Assembly: GCF_001613805.1 (NCBI RefSeq)
Contig: NZ_LPVY01000002.1
Location: forward strand, 62,001 to 126,000
Direction: 5' to 3'
Length of the DNA: 64,000 bases
From: Thalassospira lucentensis
GTDB lineage: Bacteria > Pseudomonadota > Alphaproteobacteria > Rhodospirillales > Thalassospiraceae
Shown here: positions 28,122 to 39,062 of the stretch, piece after piece
How positions within the stretch are numbered: position 1 is the first letter of the stretch
Layout of the letters: each line of letters opens with the position of its first letter
The notes under the pieces: generated by a model
The model's database searches: none
What the model saw: the letters and a program-made list of their open reading frames with translations, nothing else
Told to the model about the DNA's origin: nothing
Translations under genes and position numbers: made by a program

Positions 28122-30188
28122 TTAATAATCGAGGAACGAACGCAATTTGCGCGAGCGCGACGGATGCTTGAGCTTGCGAAGCGCCTTTGCCTCGATCTGA
28201 CGGATACGTTCGCGGGTCACGGAGAACTGCTGGCCAACCTCTTCGAGGGTATGGTCGGTGTTCATGCCGATCCCGAAACGCATACGCAGAACACGTTCTT
28301 CACGCGGGGTGAGCGATGCCAGAACCCGTGTCGTGGTTTCACGCAGGTTGGCCTGGATCGCAGCATCAAGCGGCTGAACGGCGTTCTTGTCTTCGATGAA
28401 ATCGCCAAGATGGCTGTCTTCCTCGTCCCCGATCGGGGTTTCGAGAGAGATCGGTTCCTTGGCGATTTTCAGAACCTTGCGAACCTTTTCAAGCGGCATC
28501 TGCAGTTTTTCTGCCAGCTCTTCCGGGGTCGGTTCGCGACCAATTTCATGCAACATCTGGCGCGAGGTACGGACCAGCTTGTTGATGGTTTCGATCATGT
28601 GAACCGGAATACGGATCGTACGGGCCTGATCGGCGATGGAACGCGTAATCGCCTGACGGATCCACCAAGTCGCATAGGTCGAGAATTTGTAACCACGGCG
28701 GTATTCAAACTTGTCCACCGCCTTCATCAGGCCGATATTGCCTTCCTGAATAAGATCAAGGAACTGAAGGCCGCGGTTGGTATATTTTTTGGCAATCGAA
28801 ATCACGAGACGCAGGTTGGCCTCGATCATTTCCTTTTTCGCACGCGCCGCTTCACGTTCGCCCTTGTTAACGACGCCGTAAACACGACGGAATTCACCGA
28901 TCGGCAAGCCGACTTCGGCGGAAACACCGCCAACCTGTTCACGCAGCTGGGCGATTTCATCCGGGTAGCGTTCGATGAAAGCCTTCCAGCCCTTGCCCGG
29001 CAGTTCGCCAACGCGCTCCATCCAGTTCGGGTCGAGTTCATGGCCCTGATACTGTTTGACGAAATCGGGGCGTTTAATCTTGCAACGGTCGGCAAAACGC
29101 AGAAGCTTGCCTTCAAGGCCGAGCAAACGGTTGTTCAGGCCTGTCAGGTGATCAAGCAGTTCCTCGATCCGGAAGTTGTTCAGGTGAACATCTTCCATCA
29201 GGTCAACCATCTCGCCTTTCAGCTTGGCATACCGCTTTTCGGTCGCAGCCGGAACGGTTTCGCCCTTGTTCATTGCAACAAGGCGCTGTTCCTGTGCCTT
29301 GTGCAGTTTTTCGTAGGTTTTCGCGATCAGCTCGAACTTCTCGAGAACCTGCTCGGTCAGTTCCTCTTCCATTTTGGAAAGTGAAACGTTGACCTGCTCG
29401 TTCTCGTCATCGTCCTCGTCGTCGCCATCACCCTCGCCTTCTTCGCCTTCGGAATCATCGTCCGACTCTTCGTCGTCCTCTTCTTCCTCGTCGCTGGCAG
29501 GCGCACCGGTCGGCTCTGGCGTTTCGGTTTCGGCTTCTTCGTCTTCGTCGGCATCGGTTTCGACGGCGGCTGCCTCGAAATCATCGCCTTCGGCGTCGGC
29601 TTCTTCACCTTCTTCGGCTGCGATTTCCGCATCCGGGCCACCGCCATAGGTGGTTTCCAGATCGATCACATCGCGAAGCAGAAGGTTGCCAGCCTGAAGC
29701 TGATCATGCCAGTTGACGATCGCGCGAATGGTCAGCGGGGATTCGCAAATCCCGCCAATCATCATGTCACGGCCAGCCTCGATACGCTTGGCAATGGCGA
29801 TTTCGCCCTCGCGTGACAGCAGCTCGACGCTGCCCATCTCACGCAGATACATCCGGACCGGGTCATCGGTACGGCCAACATCATCTTCGGAAATATTGCC
29901 GCTCGGATCCGAGTCTTTCTCGTCATCGTCGTCCGAGTCGTCACCATCCTCGCCATCGATAACATTGATGCCCATCTCGTTGAGATTGCTCATCACGTCT
30001 TCGATCTGCTCGGAGGAAAAATGCTCCGACGGCAAGGCAGCATTCAGTTCATCGACCGAGATGTGGCCCTTCTCCTTGCCCTTGGCAATGAGCTTCTTGA
30101 TGGCCGCTTTATATGTATCGAGAAGAGGTCCGTCTGCGGTTTCAGAAGAGTTCTTTTTCTCTTCAGCGTTCGAAGTCTTAGACGACAT
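28122..30188 (-). CDS. rpoD: RpoD, primary sigma-70 factor
   Basis: A 688-residue housekeeping sigma factor. Region 1.1 is near residues 25-75, region 1.2 begins [21 protein letters not shown] (108-128), regions 2.1-2.4 include the [24 protein letters not shown] and [10 protein letters not shown] segments, and region 4.2 includes [17 protein letters not shown]. An acidic stretch (residues 186-263, almost all Asp, Glu, Ser, Ala) lies in the non-conserved region after 1.2 and is longer than in most relatives I know. It is transcribed in the same direction as dnaG, 118 bases downstream. Confidence 0.98.
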   Translation of the reverse strand: MSSKTSNAEEKKNSSETADGPLLDTYKAAIKKLIAKGKEKGHISVDELNAALPSEHFSSEQIEDVMSNLNEMGINVIDGEDGDDSDDDDEKDSDPSGNISEDDVGRTDDPVRMYLREMGSVELLSREGEIAIAKRIEAGRDMMIGGICESPLTIRAIVNWHDQLQAGNLLLRDVIDLETTYGGGPDAEIAAEEGEEADAEGDDFEAAAVETDADEDEEAETETPEPTGAPASDEEEEDDEESDDDSEGEEGEGDGDDEDDDENEQVNVSLSKMEEELTEQVLEKFELIAKTYEKLHKAQEQRLVAMNKGETVPAATEKRYAKLKGEMVDLMEDVHLNNFRIEELLDHLTGLNNRLLGLEGKLLRFADRCKIKRPDFVKQYQGHELDPNWMERVGELPGKGWKAFIERYPDEIAQLREQVGGVSAEVGLPIGEFRRVYGVVNKGEREAARAKKEMIEANLRLVISIAKKYTNRGLQFLDLIQEGNIGLMKAVDKFEYRRGYKFSTYATWWIRQAITRSIADQARTIRIPVHMIETINKLVRTSRQMLHEIGREPTPEELAEKLQMPLEKVRKVLKIAKEPISLETPIGDEEDSHLGDFIEDKNAVQPLDAAIQANLRETTTRVLASLTPREERVLRMRFGIGMNTDHTLEEVGQQFSVTRERIRQIEAKALRKLKHPSRSRKLRSFLDY

Positions 30189-30306
30189 CTATTCCCCGTT
30201 TCCCGCTGGGTACAGTTCGTACCGTTGTTGTCCCACGCACTGTTTTCATCAGCGCAAATCACAAATAGCCCGAACGCCGATCCCGCATACAAACCGCATG
30301 CATCGA

Positions 30307-32196
30307 TCAGTCGTCGAGCTTAAACACTTTTTCCCGGCGCCGGGCCAGATCGTCGCGTCTATGCGAAAATCTTTCCCATTCTTCCTCGCTGATATCTGCT
30401 GCCAACTGTCGGACGGCGTATTTTGCCTCTTCGTCCTCCAGGGAGCTTACAGCCATGGAAAAAACCTGTTCCCAACCCGCACGAGCCCGTTCGAGCGGCG
30501 TTTCGGGCCTGGCGAAAGCGGCGTGCGCCAAAATGTCCGCACCAACCACCCGCAATACTGTCTCTGACAGCCCGTCGCGCTCCAAATGGGCCTTGATTGT
30601 TTCGGAATCAAGTCCGGGATCACCGTCAAGCAGCTTTAAGACGGCACGACGAAGATTGTCAAGGTCGGAGTCTGCACAAGTGTAGATTCCAAGCCGCTCG
30701 CCAACATCCTCATGCAGGTGGGGATGGTTTATCAACGTTACCAGCAAAATACAGTCCTGCACGACACGACGTTTTTGCATGGGTGGACGCGACATCCCCG
30801 GAACGGCTTTACCTGCCGGTTCCCAGAAATAGTCTTTTTTTCCGCCTTTGCCACCCCGGCTGAATTTTTTGTTCTGGTATCCGCCGCCTGGCGCAGGCCG
30901 TGATCCCCCGCCTTTTGCGCGATCACCCTTGAATAATTGCCAGATACGATCGCGGAACATCGACTGATATTGCGATCTGACCGCGTCATCACCGATTGCC
31001 GAAATGCGTTTCTGAATGTCGGCCTCAAGGGCGGCACGGCGTTCTGGTGTGTCCGTTGCCCGCCCACCAACTTCCATGCGCCATACCAGTTCCGCCAGCG
31101 GCACGGCGCTATCGAGTATCTTGCGAAAACTGGCAAATCCGTTTGCACCCGCCATCAGACTATCGGGGTCTTCGCCCTCTGGCAGGATCGAAAACAGCAA
31201 TGATTTCCCCGGACGCAAGATGGGAAGGGCACGCTCGGCGGCACGCACCGCCGCGCGCTTGCCCGCCGCATCACCGTCAAGACACAGGATCGGCTCGTTG
31301 GTCATTTTCCAAAGCTCGCCGATCTGCTCTTCGGTCACCGCTGTCCCCAACGGGGCCACTGCCCCGCGAAAACCGGCCCGATGCAGGGCGATCACATCCA
31401 TGTAACCCTCGGTCACGATGATCGGTGCATCCTGCTGGCTGGCTTCACGTGCCTGTGGCAAGCCATAAAGAAGCTGGCCCTTATGAAACAAAGGTGTATC
31501 AGGACTATTCAGATACTTTGGCTTGGTATCGCCCATGACACGCCCGCCAAAGGCAACAACCCTGCCCCTTCGATCAAGGATCGGAAACATCACGCGACCA
31601 CGGAACCGGTCATAGGTCTGACGGCCCTGATCTTCGGGCTCGATCAGAAGCCCGGCTTCAATCATCAGCGGCTCGTCAAATTCCTCGCGTTTGAGCGCGG
31701 CCTTCAGCGCACCACGATTATCGGGTGCAAAGCCCAGTCGGAATTCGGCAATCGTTTTATCGTCAAGACCACGACGACGAAAATATTCAAGCCCTTCGCG
31801 ACCTTCGGGCATATGAAGCACGCGTTCATAAAATACGCAGGCCGCTTCCATCACTTCGTAAAGTGTCTTGGCCTTTTTTTCACGTTCCTGGGCTTCACGG
31901 GATGGCTTGGGCACATCCATGCCGACCTGATTGGCCAGTACCTCGACCGCCTCGACAAAGGTCAGCCCGCGGGTATTCATCACAAAACTGATCACGTCGC
32001 CATGCGCGCCACAGCCAAAACAGTGATAAAAGCCCTTCTGCTCGTTGACCGTGAAAGACGGGGATTTTTCGGAATGGAACGGGCACAGGCCGGAATATTC
32101 CCGGCCGCGTTTAATCAGCTTCACCGACGTACCGACAATATCTGCCAGTCCGACGCGCGCCCGCAGATCGTCAAGAAACGACTGGGGAAAGCTCAT
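30307..32196 (-). CDS. dnaG: DnaG primase
   Basis: A 629-residue primase that makes RNA primers for replication. The CHC2 zinc site is complete (C38, H41, C59, C62). The TOPRIM core shows IVTEGYMDVIALHRAGF and LCLDGDAAGKRAA. The C-terminal DnaB-interaction region is helical. dnaG followed by rpoD is a common order in alphaproteobacteria. Confidence 0.98.
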   Translation of the reverse strand: MSFPQSFLDDLRARVGLADIVGTSVKLIKRGREYSGLCPFHSEKSPSFTVNEQKGFYHCFGCGAHGDVISFVMNTRGLTFVEAVEVLANQVGMDVPKPSREAQEREKKAKTLYEVMEAACVFYERVLHMPEGREGLEYFRRRGLDDKTIAEFRLGFAPDNRGALKAALKREEFDEPLMIEAGLLIEPEDQGRQTYDRFRGRVMFPILDRRGRVVAFGGRVMGDTKPKYLNSPDTPLFHKGQLLYGLPQAREASQQDAPIIVTEGYMDVIALHRAGFRGAVAPLGTAVTEEQIGELWKMTNEPILCLDGDAAGKRAAVRAAERALPILRPGKSLLFSILPEGEDPDSLMAGANGFASFRKILDSAVPLAELVWRMEVGGRATDTPERRAALEADIQKRISAIGDDAVRSQYQSMFRDRIWQLFKGDRAKGGGSRPAPGGGYQNKKFSRGGKGGKKDYFWEPAGKAVPGMSRPPMQKRRVVQDCILLVTLINHPHLHEDVGERLGIYTCADSDLDNLRRAVLKLLDGDPGLDSETIKAHLERDGLSETVLRVVGADILAHAAFARPETPLERARAGWEQVFSMAVSSLEDEEAKYAVRQLAADISEEEWERFSHRRDDLARRREKVFKLDD

Positions 32197-32339
32197 GATT
32201 GTCCCGATCCCGTGATCATGTTGATACCAAGTCCCGTTTTACCCTTTTATTGATTCCATTCTGGAATCCGGGCTTAGGGACGACGAAAGCCGGACGATTT
32301 TACACGCCCGGCTTCCATAAAAAATAGCTATTCTCGAAA

Positions 32340-32795
32340 TCAGCCGAGAAGTTTTTTCGCAACACCGCCGGCTTTGCCGAAATCCATGCAACTGGCATAT
32401 TTTTCGCGAAGGGCCGCCATCGTCCGGCCCATATCCTTAAGGCAGGTTGCGCCAAGGTCGGTAACCACGCCTTTGACAGCCGCCTCGATTTCTTCATCGG
32501 ACATCTGTTTGGGCAGGAACCGTTCAATCACGCCGATCTCGGCGGCTTCCTGTGCCGCAAGTTCGGGGCGATTGCCCTTGGTGTACATTTCGATGCTTTC
32601 GCGACGCTGTTTAACCATCGCCTGCAGCAGGGTCAGGATTTCCTCGTCGGAAATACCATCCGTATTCCCCTCGCCGCGTGCTGCAATATCGCGTTCCTTG
32701 AGTGCCGCCAGAATGAGGCGCACGGTGGTCACGGATACGGCATCCTTTTCGAGGACGGCCTTTTTCAAAGCGTCTGTAAGCTGCGATCGCAGCAT
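32340..32795 (-). CDS. GatB/YqeY domain protein
   Basis: A 151-residue protein beginning MLRSQLTDALKKAVLEKD and ending in the conserved GRTMAALREKYA segment, as in the YqeY family, which resembles the tail of GatB and may bind tRNA. It lies upstream of dnaG on the same strand, a conserved neighbourhood in Gram-negatives. Its reaction, if any, is unknown. Confidence 0.92.
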   Translation of the reverse strand: MLRSQLTDALKKAVLEKDAVSVTTVRLILAALKERDIAARGEGNTDGISDEEILTLLQAMVKQRRESIEMYTKGNRPELAAQEAAEIGVIERFLPKQMSDEEIEAAVKGVVTDLGATCLKDMGRTMAALREKYASCMDFGKAGGVAKKLLG

Positions 32796-33160
32796 GGCTT
32801 ATCTCTGATTCTGTGGAAGAAAGGAGCGAACATACCCCAAAAGCGCCATCTAGGCAAAGAAAACCTTTCCACTCAACTTATTGATTTTAAAAGAAAAATA
32901 AAAGTTTGGATGCATCCTTGACAGGGCGACACGACTCCCGTAGACATCCGCCAATTTGCCTGCCGGGATGAGGTTTTAACCCGCTTTCAGCATATTGTAC
33001 CGACGTCTTTTGACGTTACGGTCGTTCATGCTGGGGATACCTTGTCATGTCCGCATGCCCGATATGCAGGGGAATTTGGCCGTTTTTCTCGGCCTGCTCG
33101 TAATTATTATATATAAAGACTCCGTGTCTCACCGTGGAAAGATCGAAAGGACATTCGCCA
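32796..33160 (+). promoter_or_regulatory. carA promoter and leader
   Basis: Gene-free 365 bases between divergent yqeY and carA. A good sigma-70 promoter faces carA: TTGACA (32918-32923), 17 bases, TAGACA (32941-32946). That predicts a leader of about 205 bases with hairpins such as GGCCG-TTTTTCT-CGGCC (near 33078-33094), so leader-based regulation is possible. No riboswitch family was recognised. Confidence 0.6.
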
Positions 33161-34327
33161 ATGTCAGCGCCCACGCACACCCCGCCTCCTGGAGCTTCTG
33201 CCGTTCTGGTACTTGCTGATGGTTCTGTTTACTGGGGACGAGGCGTCGGCGCCCGAGGAGAGGTGGTTGGTGAAGTCTGCTTCAACACCTCGATCACGGG
33301 CTACCAGGAAATCATGACCGACCCGTCCTATGCCGGGCAGATGATCACCTTTACTTTCCCCCATATCGGCAATGTCGGCACCAATGACGAGGATATCGAA
33401 AACGAAATCCCCGTCGCCCTTGGCTGCATCCTGCGCCAGGACATTACCGAGCCGTCAAACTATCGCGCACAGGGTCATTTCAATGACTGGCTGGAAAAGC
33501 ATGGCCGGATCGGCATTGCCGGTATTGATACCCGCCGCCTGACCAAACGCATTCGTAGCGAAGGCGCTCCGAACGGCGTGATCTGCCACAACCCGGATGG
33601 CAAGTTCGATATCGATGCCCTGATCGCCAAGGCCAATGAATGGCCGGGCCTGGAGGGCATGGACCTTGCCAAGGACAATAGCTGCACCGAAGGGTATGAC
33701 TGGGATCAGACCCTTTGGACCCGCGAAGGCGGTTATGGCGAACTTGGCAATGCCAAACACCATGTTGTTGCCATCGATTACGGTGTGAAACGCAACATTC
33801 TGCGTAATCTTGCCGCGCTTGAATGCAAGGTATCGGTTGTTCCGGCAACGACGTCCGCCGAAGAAATCCTTGCGATGAACCCGGATGGGGTCTTCCTTTC
33901 GAACGGCCCTGGCGATCCGGCGGCGACCGGCGAATATGCGGTTCCGACCATCAAAAAACTGATCGCCAGCGGCAAACCGGTTTTCGGTATCTGCCTTGGT
34001 CATCAGATGATGGCGCTCGCCCTTGGTGCGAAAACCAAAAAGATGGATGTCGGTCATCGCGGCGCGAACCATCCGGTAAAGGACACCACAACCGGTGTCG
34101 TGGAAATCACCAGCCAGAACCACGGCTTTGTCGTCGACAAGGACAGCCTGCCCGACAATGTCGAAGCAACGCATTTCTCGCTGTTTGACGGATCCCTTGC
34201 CGGGCTTCGCCTGAAAGACAAACCGGTCTTTGCGGTTCAGTACCACCCCGAAGCATCCCCGGGGCCGCATGATAGCCATTACCTGTTCAAACGTTTCGTT
34301 GGCCTGATCGAAGACGCGAAAGCCTGA
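33161..34327 (+). CDS. carA: carbamoyl phosphate synthase small subunit
   Basis: A 388-residue glutamine amidotransferase subunit that supplies ammonia for carbamoyl phosphate synthesis. The class I glutaminase nucleophile is in GICLGHQMM (Cys278); the partner His and Glu are in QYHPEASPGPHD. I chose ATG 33161 because GAAAGGAC lies at proper distance; a start nine codons earlier lacks one. It is 90 bases upstream of carB. Confidence 0.97.
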   Translation: MSAPTHTPPPGASAVLVLADGSVYWGRGVGARGEVVGEVCFNTSITGYQEIMTDPSYAGQMITFTFPHIGNVGTNDEDIENEIPVALGCILRQDITEPSNYRAQGHFNDWLEKHGRIGIAGIDTRRLTKRIRSEGAPNGVICHNPDGKFDIDALIAKANEWPGLEGMDLAKDNSCTEGYDWDQTLWTREGGYGELGNAKHHVVAIDYGVKRNILRNLAALECKVSVVPATTSAEEILAMNPDGVFLSNGPGDPAATGEYAVPTIKKLIASGKPVFGICLGHQMMALALGAKTKKMDVGHRGANHPVKDTTTGVVEITSQNHGFVVDKDSLPDNVEATHFSLFDGSLAGLRLKDKPVFAVQYHPEASPGPHDSHYLFKRFVGLIEDAKA

Positions 34328-34417
34328 TAGCGCGACGACATCAGCGACAAGCGATTAACGGACTTAATTTCGGGCGGTGCAGCAATCGCGCCCGCCACGC
34401 CAAAAGCGGAAAAAGAC

Positions 34418-37400
34418 ATGCCGAAACGTACAGATATCAAATCCATCCTTATCATCGGTGCCGGCCCGATTGTCATTGGTCAGGCCTGCGAGTTCGACTA
34501 TTCCGGTGCACAGGCCTGCAAGGCCCTGAAAGAAGAAGGCTATCGCGTCATTCTGGTCAACTCGAACCCGGCGACGATCATGACCGATCCGAACCTGGCC
34601 GATGCAACCTATATCGAGCCGATCACGCCTGAAATGGTCGCCAAGATCATCGAAAAGGAACGCCCGGATGCCCTGCTGCCGACCATGGGTGGTCAGACAG
34701 CGCTGAATACCGCACTGGCACTTTATGATGATGGCACGCTGGATAAATATGGCGTTGAAATGATCGGTGCGAAAAAGCACGTGATCGAAAAAGCCGAAGA
34801 CCGTCAGCTTTTCCGTGAAGCGATGGACAAGATCGGTCTTGAAAGCGCGCGTTCCGCGATGGTCCGCACCTTTGAAGAAGCCGTTGTCGCGCTTGAAACA
34901 ACCGGCCTTCCGGCCATCATCCGGCCAAGCTTCACCCTTGGCGGTGAAGGCGGTGGTATTGCCTATAACCGCGAAGAATTTGAACAGATCGTGCGTAATG
35001 GTCTTGCGATTTCGCCGACCCACACGGTTCTGGTCGAAGAATCCATTCTCGGCTGGAAAGAATACGAGATGGAAGTCGTCCGCGATAACGCGGATAACTG
35101 CATTATCATCTGTTCGATCGAAAACGTCGACCCGATGGGCATTCATACCGGGGATTCGATCACCGTCGCTCCGGCCCTGACCCTGACGGACAAGGAATAC
35201 CAGATTATGCGCGACGCCTCCCTGGCGGTCCTGCGCGAAATCGGTGTGGATACCGGCGGCTCGAACGTGCAGTTCGCGGTTAACCCGGATGATGGCCGCT
35301 TGATAGTCATTGAAATGAACCCACGCGTGTCGCGTTCGTCTGCGCTGGCATCCAAGGCGACCGGCTTCCCGATTGCCAAAATCGCGGCCAAGCTGGCAGT
35401 TGGTTACACACTTGACGAACTTGATAACGACATTACCGGCGTGACGCCGGCTTCGTTCGAGCCGACCATCGATTATGTCGTCACCAAAATTCCGCGCTTC
35501 ACCTTTGAAAAGTTCCCGGGTGCGCAGGCGCTTCTGGGGACTGCGATGAAGTCGGTTGGCGAAGCCATGTCGATTGGCGGTTCATTTGCCGAAAGCCTTC
35601 AGAAAGGCCTGCGGTCGATGGAAACCGGCCTGACTGGTCTGAACGAAGTTAAAATCGAAGGTGCACCGGACAAGGCCGCGATCCGTGCGAAACTGACACA
35701 GCCGATGCCGTTCCGCATTCTTTATGCGGCACAGGCATTCCGTCACGGCCTGTCCCTGTCGGAAATCCAGCAAGCCACCAAGTTTGATCCGTGGTATCTG
35801 CGCCAGATCGAAATGCTGGTCGCCGAAGAAGAGCAGGTCCGCGCAAACGGCATCCCGAAAGACAAGCAGGAATTGCTGCGTCTCAAGAAACTCGGTTTCT
35901 CGGATGCGCGTCTGGCGGAACTGGCCGGTATCGAAGAAGACGCCGTGCGCGAAACCCGCCAGGCTATGAACCTTCGCCCGGTTTACAAACGCATCGATAC
36001 CTGTGCGGCCGAATTCCCGTCGCGCACGTCCTACATGTATTCGCTTTACGAAGGCGACGGTTTCTTTGAACCGGAAAACGAAGCCGAAGTCACCGATCGC
36101 AAGAAAGTCATTATTCTTGGCGGTGGACCGAACCGGATCGGTCAGGGTATCGAATTTGATTACTGCTGTGTGCACGCGGCTTACGCACTTCGCGAAGTCG
36201 GCATCGAAGCCATCATGGTCAACTGCAACCCGGAAACGGTTTCAACGGACTATGACACTTCGGACCGCCTGTATTTCGAACCGCTGACCGCCGAAGACGT
36301 CATCGAACTTTGCCAGCTTGAACAAAGCAAGGGCGAACTTCTTGGCGTGATCGTTCAGTATGGCGGCCAGACCCCGCTTAAACTGTCCGCTGCCCTTGAA
36401 AAAGCAGGCATTCCGATCCTTGGTACCAGCCCGGACAGTATCGACCTTGCCGAAGACCGCGACCGTTTCCAGGAACTGATCCACAAGCTGGGCCTGAAAC
36501 AGCCCGCCAACGGCATTGCGCGTTCGGTTGACGAAGCTGTTAAAATCGCCGAAAGCATCGGTTACCCGATCGTAATCCGCCCAAGCTACGTGCTTGGCGG
36601 CCGTGCGATGGAAATCGTTCACACCACCGAAGACCTGCTGCGCTACATGACCGAAGCCGTTCAGGTTTCGGGCAAAAGCCCGGTTCTGATCGACAGCTTC
36701 CTTCAGGATGCAATCGAAATTGATGCCGATGCGGTTTCGGACGGCGAAAATGTCTTTGTGGCCGGCATCATGCAGCATATCGAGGAAGCCGGGATCCATT
36801 CCGGGGATAGTGCATGCTCACTGCCGCCCTATTCGCTCGGTCAGGATATGATTGATCGCCTGAAGGCTCAGACCGTGCAACTGGCCAAGGCACTTGATGT
36901 TGTTGGCCTGATGAACGTGCAGTTCGCGATCAAGGGGGATGTGATCTATCTGATCGAAGTCAACCCGCGTGCCTCGCGTACTGTTCCGTTTGTTGCCAAG
37001 GCCACCGGCAACCCGATTGCAAAAATCGGCGCGCGCATCATGGCAGGCGAAAAGCTTTCGGACTTCAAGATCAACGAAGGTCCGTTCAAGCATATTGCGG
37101 TCAAGGAAGCGGTGCTTCCGTTCAACCGCTTCCCGGGTGTCGACACCCTGCTTGGCCCAGAAATGCGCTCAACCGGCGAAGTTATGGGCCTTGATACCGA
37201 TTTCGGTCGCGCCTTTGCCAAAGCGCAGATGGCGGCGGGTCACGATCTGCCGCAATCTGGCAAGATTTTCATGTCAGTCAAAAACTATGACAAACCGGCT
37301 GCTGTTCAACTCGCACGCGACGCGATCGATCTCGGCTTTGTGATTGTTGCGACGCATGGCACTGCCGAAGCTCTTGAAAAAGAAGGGCTGGACGTTACCC

Positions 37401-37660
37401 CGGTCAATAAGGTACAGGAAGGACGTCCCCATATCGTGGACATGATGAAGAACGGCGATATCAACCTGGTATTCAATACCACCGAGAGCAAACAGGCCGT
37501 GGTCGACAGTTTCTCGATCCGGCGGACTGCACTCAGCAACGATATTCCGTACTACACCACGATTGCCGGTGCCCGCGCTACCCTGCGTGCCATCGACAAC
37601 CTGAAACGCGGAGCACTTGCAGTGCGGCCCGTTCAGGAATATCTTGGGGATGAATACTGA
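34418..37660 (+). CDS. carB: carbamoyl phosphate synthase large subunit
   Basis: A 1080-residue protein with two ATP-grasp halves (about 1-400 and 550-940), an oligomerisation domain between them, and a C-terminal MGS-like allosteric domain (about 940-1080). Both halves show the [17 protein letters not shown] / [17 protein letters not shown] start and the [16 protein letters not shown] / [19 protein letters not shown]-site segment. Length matches the family. It makes carbamoyl phosphate for arginine and pyrimidines. Confidence 0.98.
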   Translation: MPKRTDIKSILIIGAGPIVIGQACEFDYSGAQACKALKEEGYRVILVNSNPATIMTDPNLADATYIEPITPEMVAKIIEKERPDALLPTMGGQTALNTALALYDDGTLDKYGVEMIGAKKHVIEKAEDRQLFREAMDKIGLESARSAMVRTFEEAVVALETTGLPAIIRPSFTLGGEGGGIAYNREEFEQIVRNGLAISPTHTVLVEESILGWKEYEMEVVRDNADNCIIICSIENVDPMGIHTGDSITVAPALTLTDKEYQIMRDASLAVLREIGVDTGGSNVQFAVNPDDGRLIVIEMNPRVSRSSALASKATGFPIAKIAAKLAVGYTLDELDNDITGVTPASFEPTIDYVVTKIPRFTFEKFPGAQALLGTAMKSVGEAMSIGGSFAESLQKGLRSMETGLTGLNEVKIEGAPDKAAIRAKLTQPMPFRILYAAQAFRHGLSLSEIQQATKFDPWYLRQIEMLVAEEEQVRANGIPKDKQELLRLKKLGFSDARLAELAGIEEDAVRETRQAMNLRPVYKRIDTCAAEFPSRTSYMYSLYEGDGFFEPENEAEVTDRKKVIILGGGPNRIGQGIEFDYCCVHAAYALREVGIEAIMVNCNPETVSTDYDTSDRLYFEPLTAEDVIELCQLEQSKGELLGVIVQYGGQTPLKLSAALEKAGIPILGTSPDSIDLAEDRDRFQELIHKLGLKQPANGIARSVDEAVKIAESIGYPIVIRPSYVLGGRAMEIVHTTEDLLRYMTEAVQVSGKSPVLIDSFLQDAIEIDADAVSDGENVFVAGIMQHIEEAGIHSGDSACSLPPYSLGQDMIDRLKAQTVQLAKALDVVGLMNVQFAIKGDVIYLIEVNPRASRTVPFVAKATGNPIAKIGARIMAGEKLSDFKINEGPFKHIAVKEAVLPFNRFPGVDTLLGPEMRSTGEVMGLDTDFGRAFAKAQMAAGHDLPQSGKIFMSVKNYDKPAAVQLARDAIDLGFVIVATHGTAEALEKEGLDVTPVNKVQEGRPHIVDMMKNGDINLVFNTTESKQAVVDSFSIRRTALSNDIPYYTTIAGARATLRAIDNLKRGALAVRPVQEYLGDEY

Positions 37661-37691
37661 GGTTCCTTTTCGAACCCGTTCAACGAGTTTA

Positions 37692-37720
37692 GACCGCCCG
37701 GCGGTATCTGCCGGGCGGTC
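37692..37720 (+). terminator. carB terminator
   Basis: Perfect 11-base arms GACCGCCCGGC and GCCGGGCGGTC, then GATTTTG, starting 31 bases after the carB stop. Confidence 0.8.
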
Positions 37721-37764
37721 GATTTTGTAGTATCGATCGCTAATAAGAATAGGCTGTGAGCGCG

Positions 37765-38238
37765 ATGGAAAAAGTACCTATGACCCCGCAAGGGCATCAG
37801 CGCCTCGAAGAAGAGCTGAAGCACCGCAAATCCGTCGAACGCCTTGAAATCATCAAGGCGATCTCGGAAGCGCGCGAGCATGGCGATCTCTCGGAAAACG
37901 CCGAATACCATGCTGCGCGTGAACGACAGAGCTTCTGCGAAGGTCGAATTGCCGAACTGGAAGATGTTCTTAGCCGCTCCGAAGTCATTGATGTTAAATC
38001 GCTGGCCGGATCGGTCGTCAAATTCGGTGCGACCGTGCATCTTGTTGACGAAGACACCGACGAGGAAACCACCTATCAGGTTGTCGGTCCGATCGAGGCT
38101 GATATCAATTCCGGCCGTATTTCGACCACGTCTCCGATTGGCCGGGCGCTGATCGGCAAGGCTGTTGGTGAATCCGTAGAAGTCACCGTTCCCGGTGGTA
38201 CAAAGAGCTACGAGATCCTTACGGTCAAGTTCGCCTGA
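37765..38238 (+). CDS. greA: GreA transcript cleavage factor
   Basis: A 157-residue factor that rescues backtracked RNA polymerase. The N-terminal coiled coil includes [20 protein letters not shown], with the acidic tip that reaches the active centre; the C-terminal globular domain contains [11 protein letters not shown] prefer ATG 37765 with AGG 12 bases upstream; a GTG three codons earlier is too close to that site. greA follows carAB as in many alphaproteobacteria. Confidence 0.97.
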   Translation: MEKVPMTPQGHQRLEEELKHRKSVERLEIIKAISEAREHGDLSENAEYHAARERQSFCEGRIAELEDVLSRSEVIDVKSLAGSVVKFGATVHLVDEDTDEETTYQVVGPIEADINSGRISTTSPIGRALIGKAVGESVEVTVPGGTKSYEILTVKFA

Positions 38239-38264
38239 TACTCGATACACTATCTTGCGAAAGT

Positions 38265-38295
38265 ACGGCCCGATAAATATCGGGCCGTTTTTTTT
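38265..38295 (+). terminator. greA terminator
   Basis: Perfect 11-base arms ACGGCCCGATA and TATCGGGCCGT, then a run of eight T. Confidence 0.93.
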
Positions 38296-38324
38296 GACCC
38301 AAATACTCTGCACAAGTATCTGCC

Positions 38325-38801
38325 ATGACATCTGATATCATCATTTCAAAGGCCCGTCCGGAAGACAGCATCCATGTCGCCGACATGTCAAATGCCCTGC
38401 ATGTCGAACTTGATTACGACAATCCGCCCCACACGACCGAAAGCATCCATAAAATGATGTTCGGGCCCAAGGCACTGATCAAAAGTCTGATCGCATGGAA
38501 CGGAGATCGCGCTGTCGGACAGACGATCTTTCAACCGTTCTATAACCCGGATTACTCGAAGATCGGGTTGTGGATGACCGAGCTTTACGTTGCACCCGAT
38601 ATGCGTTCGGAAAAGGTCGGAAACAAACTGATGAAGGCACTTGGCAAATACGCCTTGGATCACGGCTATGTTTCGATGTGGTGGTCCGTCCTGCATCGCA
38701 ACGAGGCCGCCTGCCGGTTTTACGAACGGCTAGGCGCACGTAACTCCGGGGCCCTGCAGTATGAAATTGATGGGGATGAGTTAGAGAACCTTGGCCAATA
38801 A
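38325..38801 (+). CDS. GNAT family N-acetyltransferase
   Basis: A 158-residue protein with the GNAT fold pattern: the acetyl-CoA motif region LYVAPDMRSEKVGNKLMKALGKYA and the C-terminal VLHRNEAACRFYERLGA. The usual R-x-x-G-x-G/A signature is slightly altered (RSEKVGN). The substrate is unknown. It follows greA after a strong terminator, so it probably has its own promoter. Confidence 0.88.
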   Translation: MTSDIIISKARPEDSIHVADMSNALHVELDYDNPPHTTESIHKMMFGPKALIKSLIAWNGDRAVGQTIFQPFYNPDYSKIGLWMTELYVAPDMRSEKVGNKLMKALGKYALDHGYVSMWWSVLHRNEAACRFYERLGARNSGALQYEIDGDELENLGQ

Positions 38802-38906
38802 AACCACTGATCATCAAGCACGTGACAAAGAATTGAATTCATAATATTTTTTCGGCATCATTCTGAAATGATCGTTCTGGAAAGATCGAGAACATCAACA
38901 GGGTGC

Positions 38907-38974
38907 GACGCCCGGCCGGGGGGATAACGGGCGTCTCGAAGCGGGACCGGTTGAATTGACCGGTCCCGCTTCGA
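38907..38974. other. two strong adjacent hairpins between convergent genes
   Basis: The first hairpin pairs GACGCCCG (38907-38914) with CGGGCGTC (38928-38935). The second begins at the next base and pairs TCGAAGCGGGACCGGT (38936-38951) with its perfect complement (38959-38974), loop TGAATTG. Neither is followed by a T-run, so they are not ordinary intrinsic terminators. They lie between the GNAT stop and the lrp terminator. Confidence 0.5.
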
Positions 38975-39002
38975 TTATCGGATCAGCAATTGGTACATTC
39001 AA

Positions 39003-39036
39003 AAAACAAAAAACCGGCGACCAAAGGGTGCCGGTT
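39003..39036 (-). terminator. lrp terminator
   Basis: Arms AACCGGC and GCCGGTT around an 11-base loop, with a T-run (TTTTTTGTTTTTTG) on the minus strand, 27 bases past the lrp stop. Confidence 0.85.
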
Positions 39037-39062
39037 TTCAAAGTTTGGCGTGGCAACGCACG

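Noticed and set aside
29374..29649. Plus-strand Ser-rich open frame
   Set aside because: It is the antisense shadow of the acidic Glu/Asp codons in rpoD.
32995..33219. Leader peptide ORF before carA
   Set aside because: It overlaps carA in another frame, has no Arg run or pyrimidine-attenuation feature, and no ribosome site.
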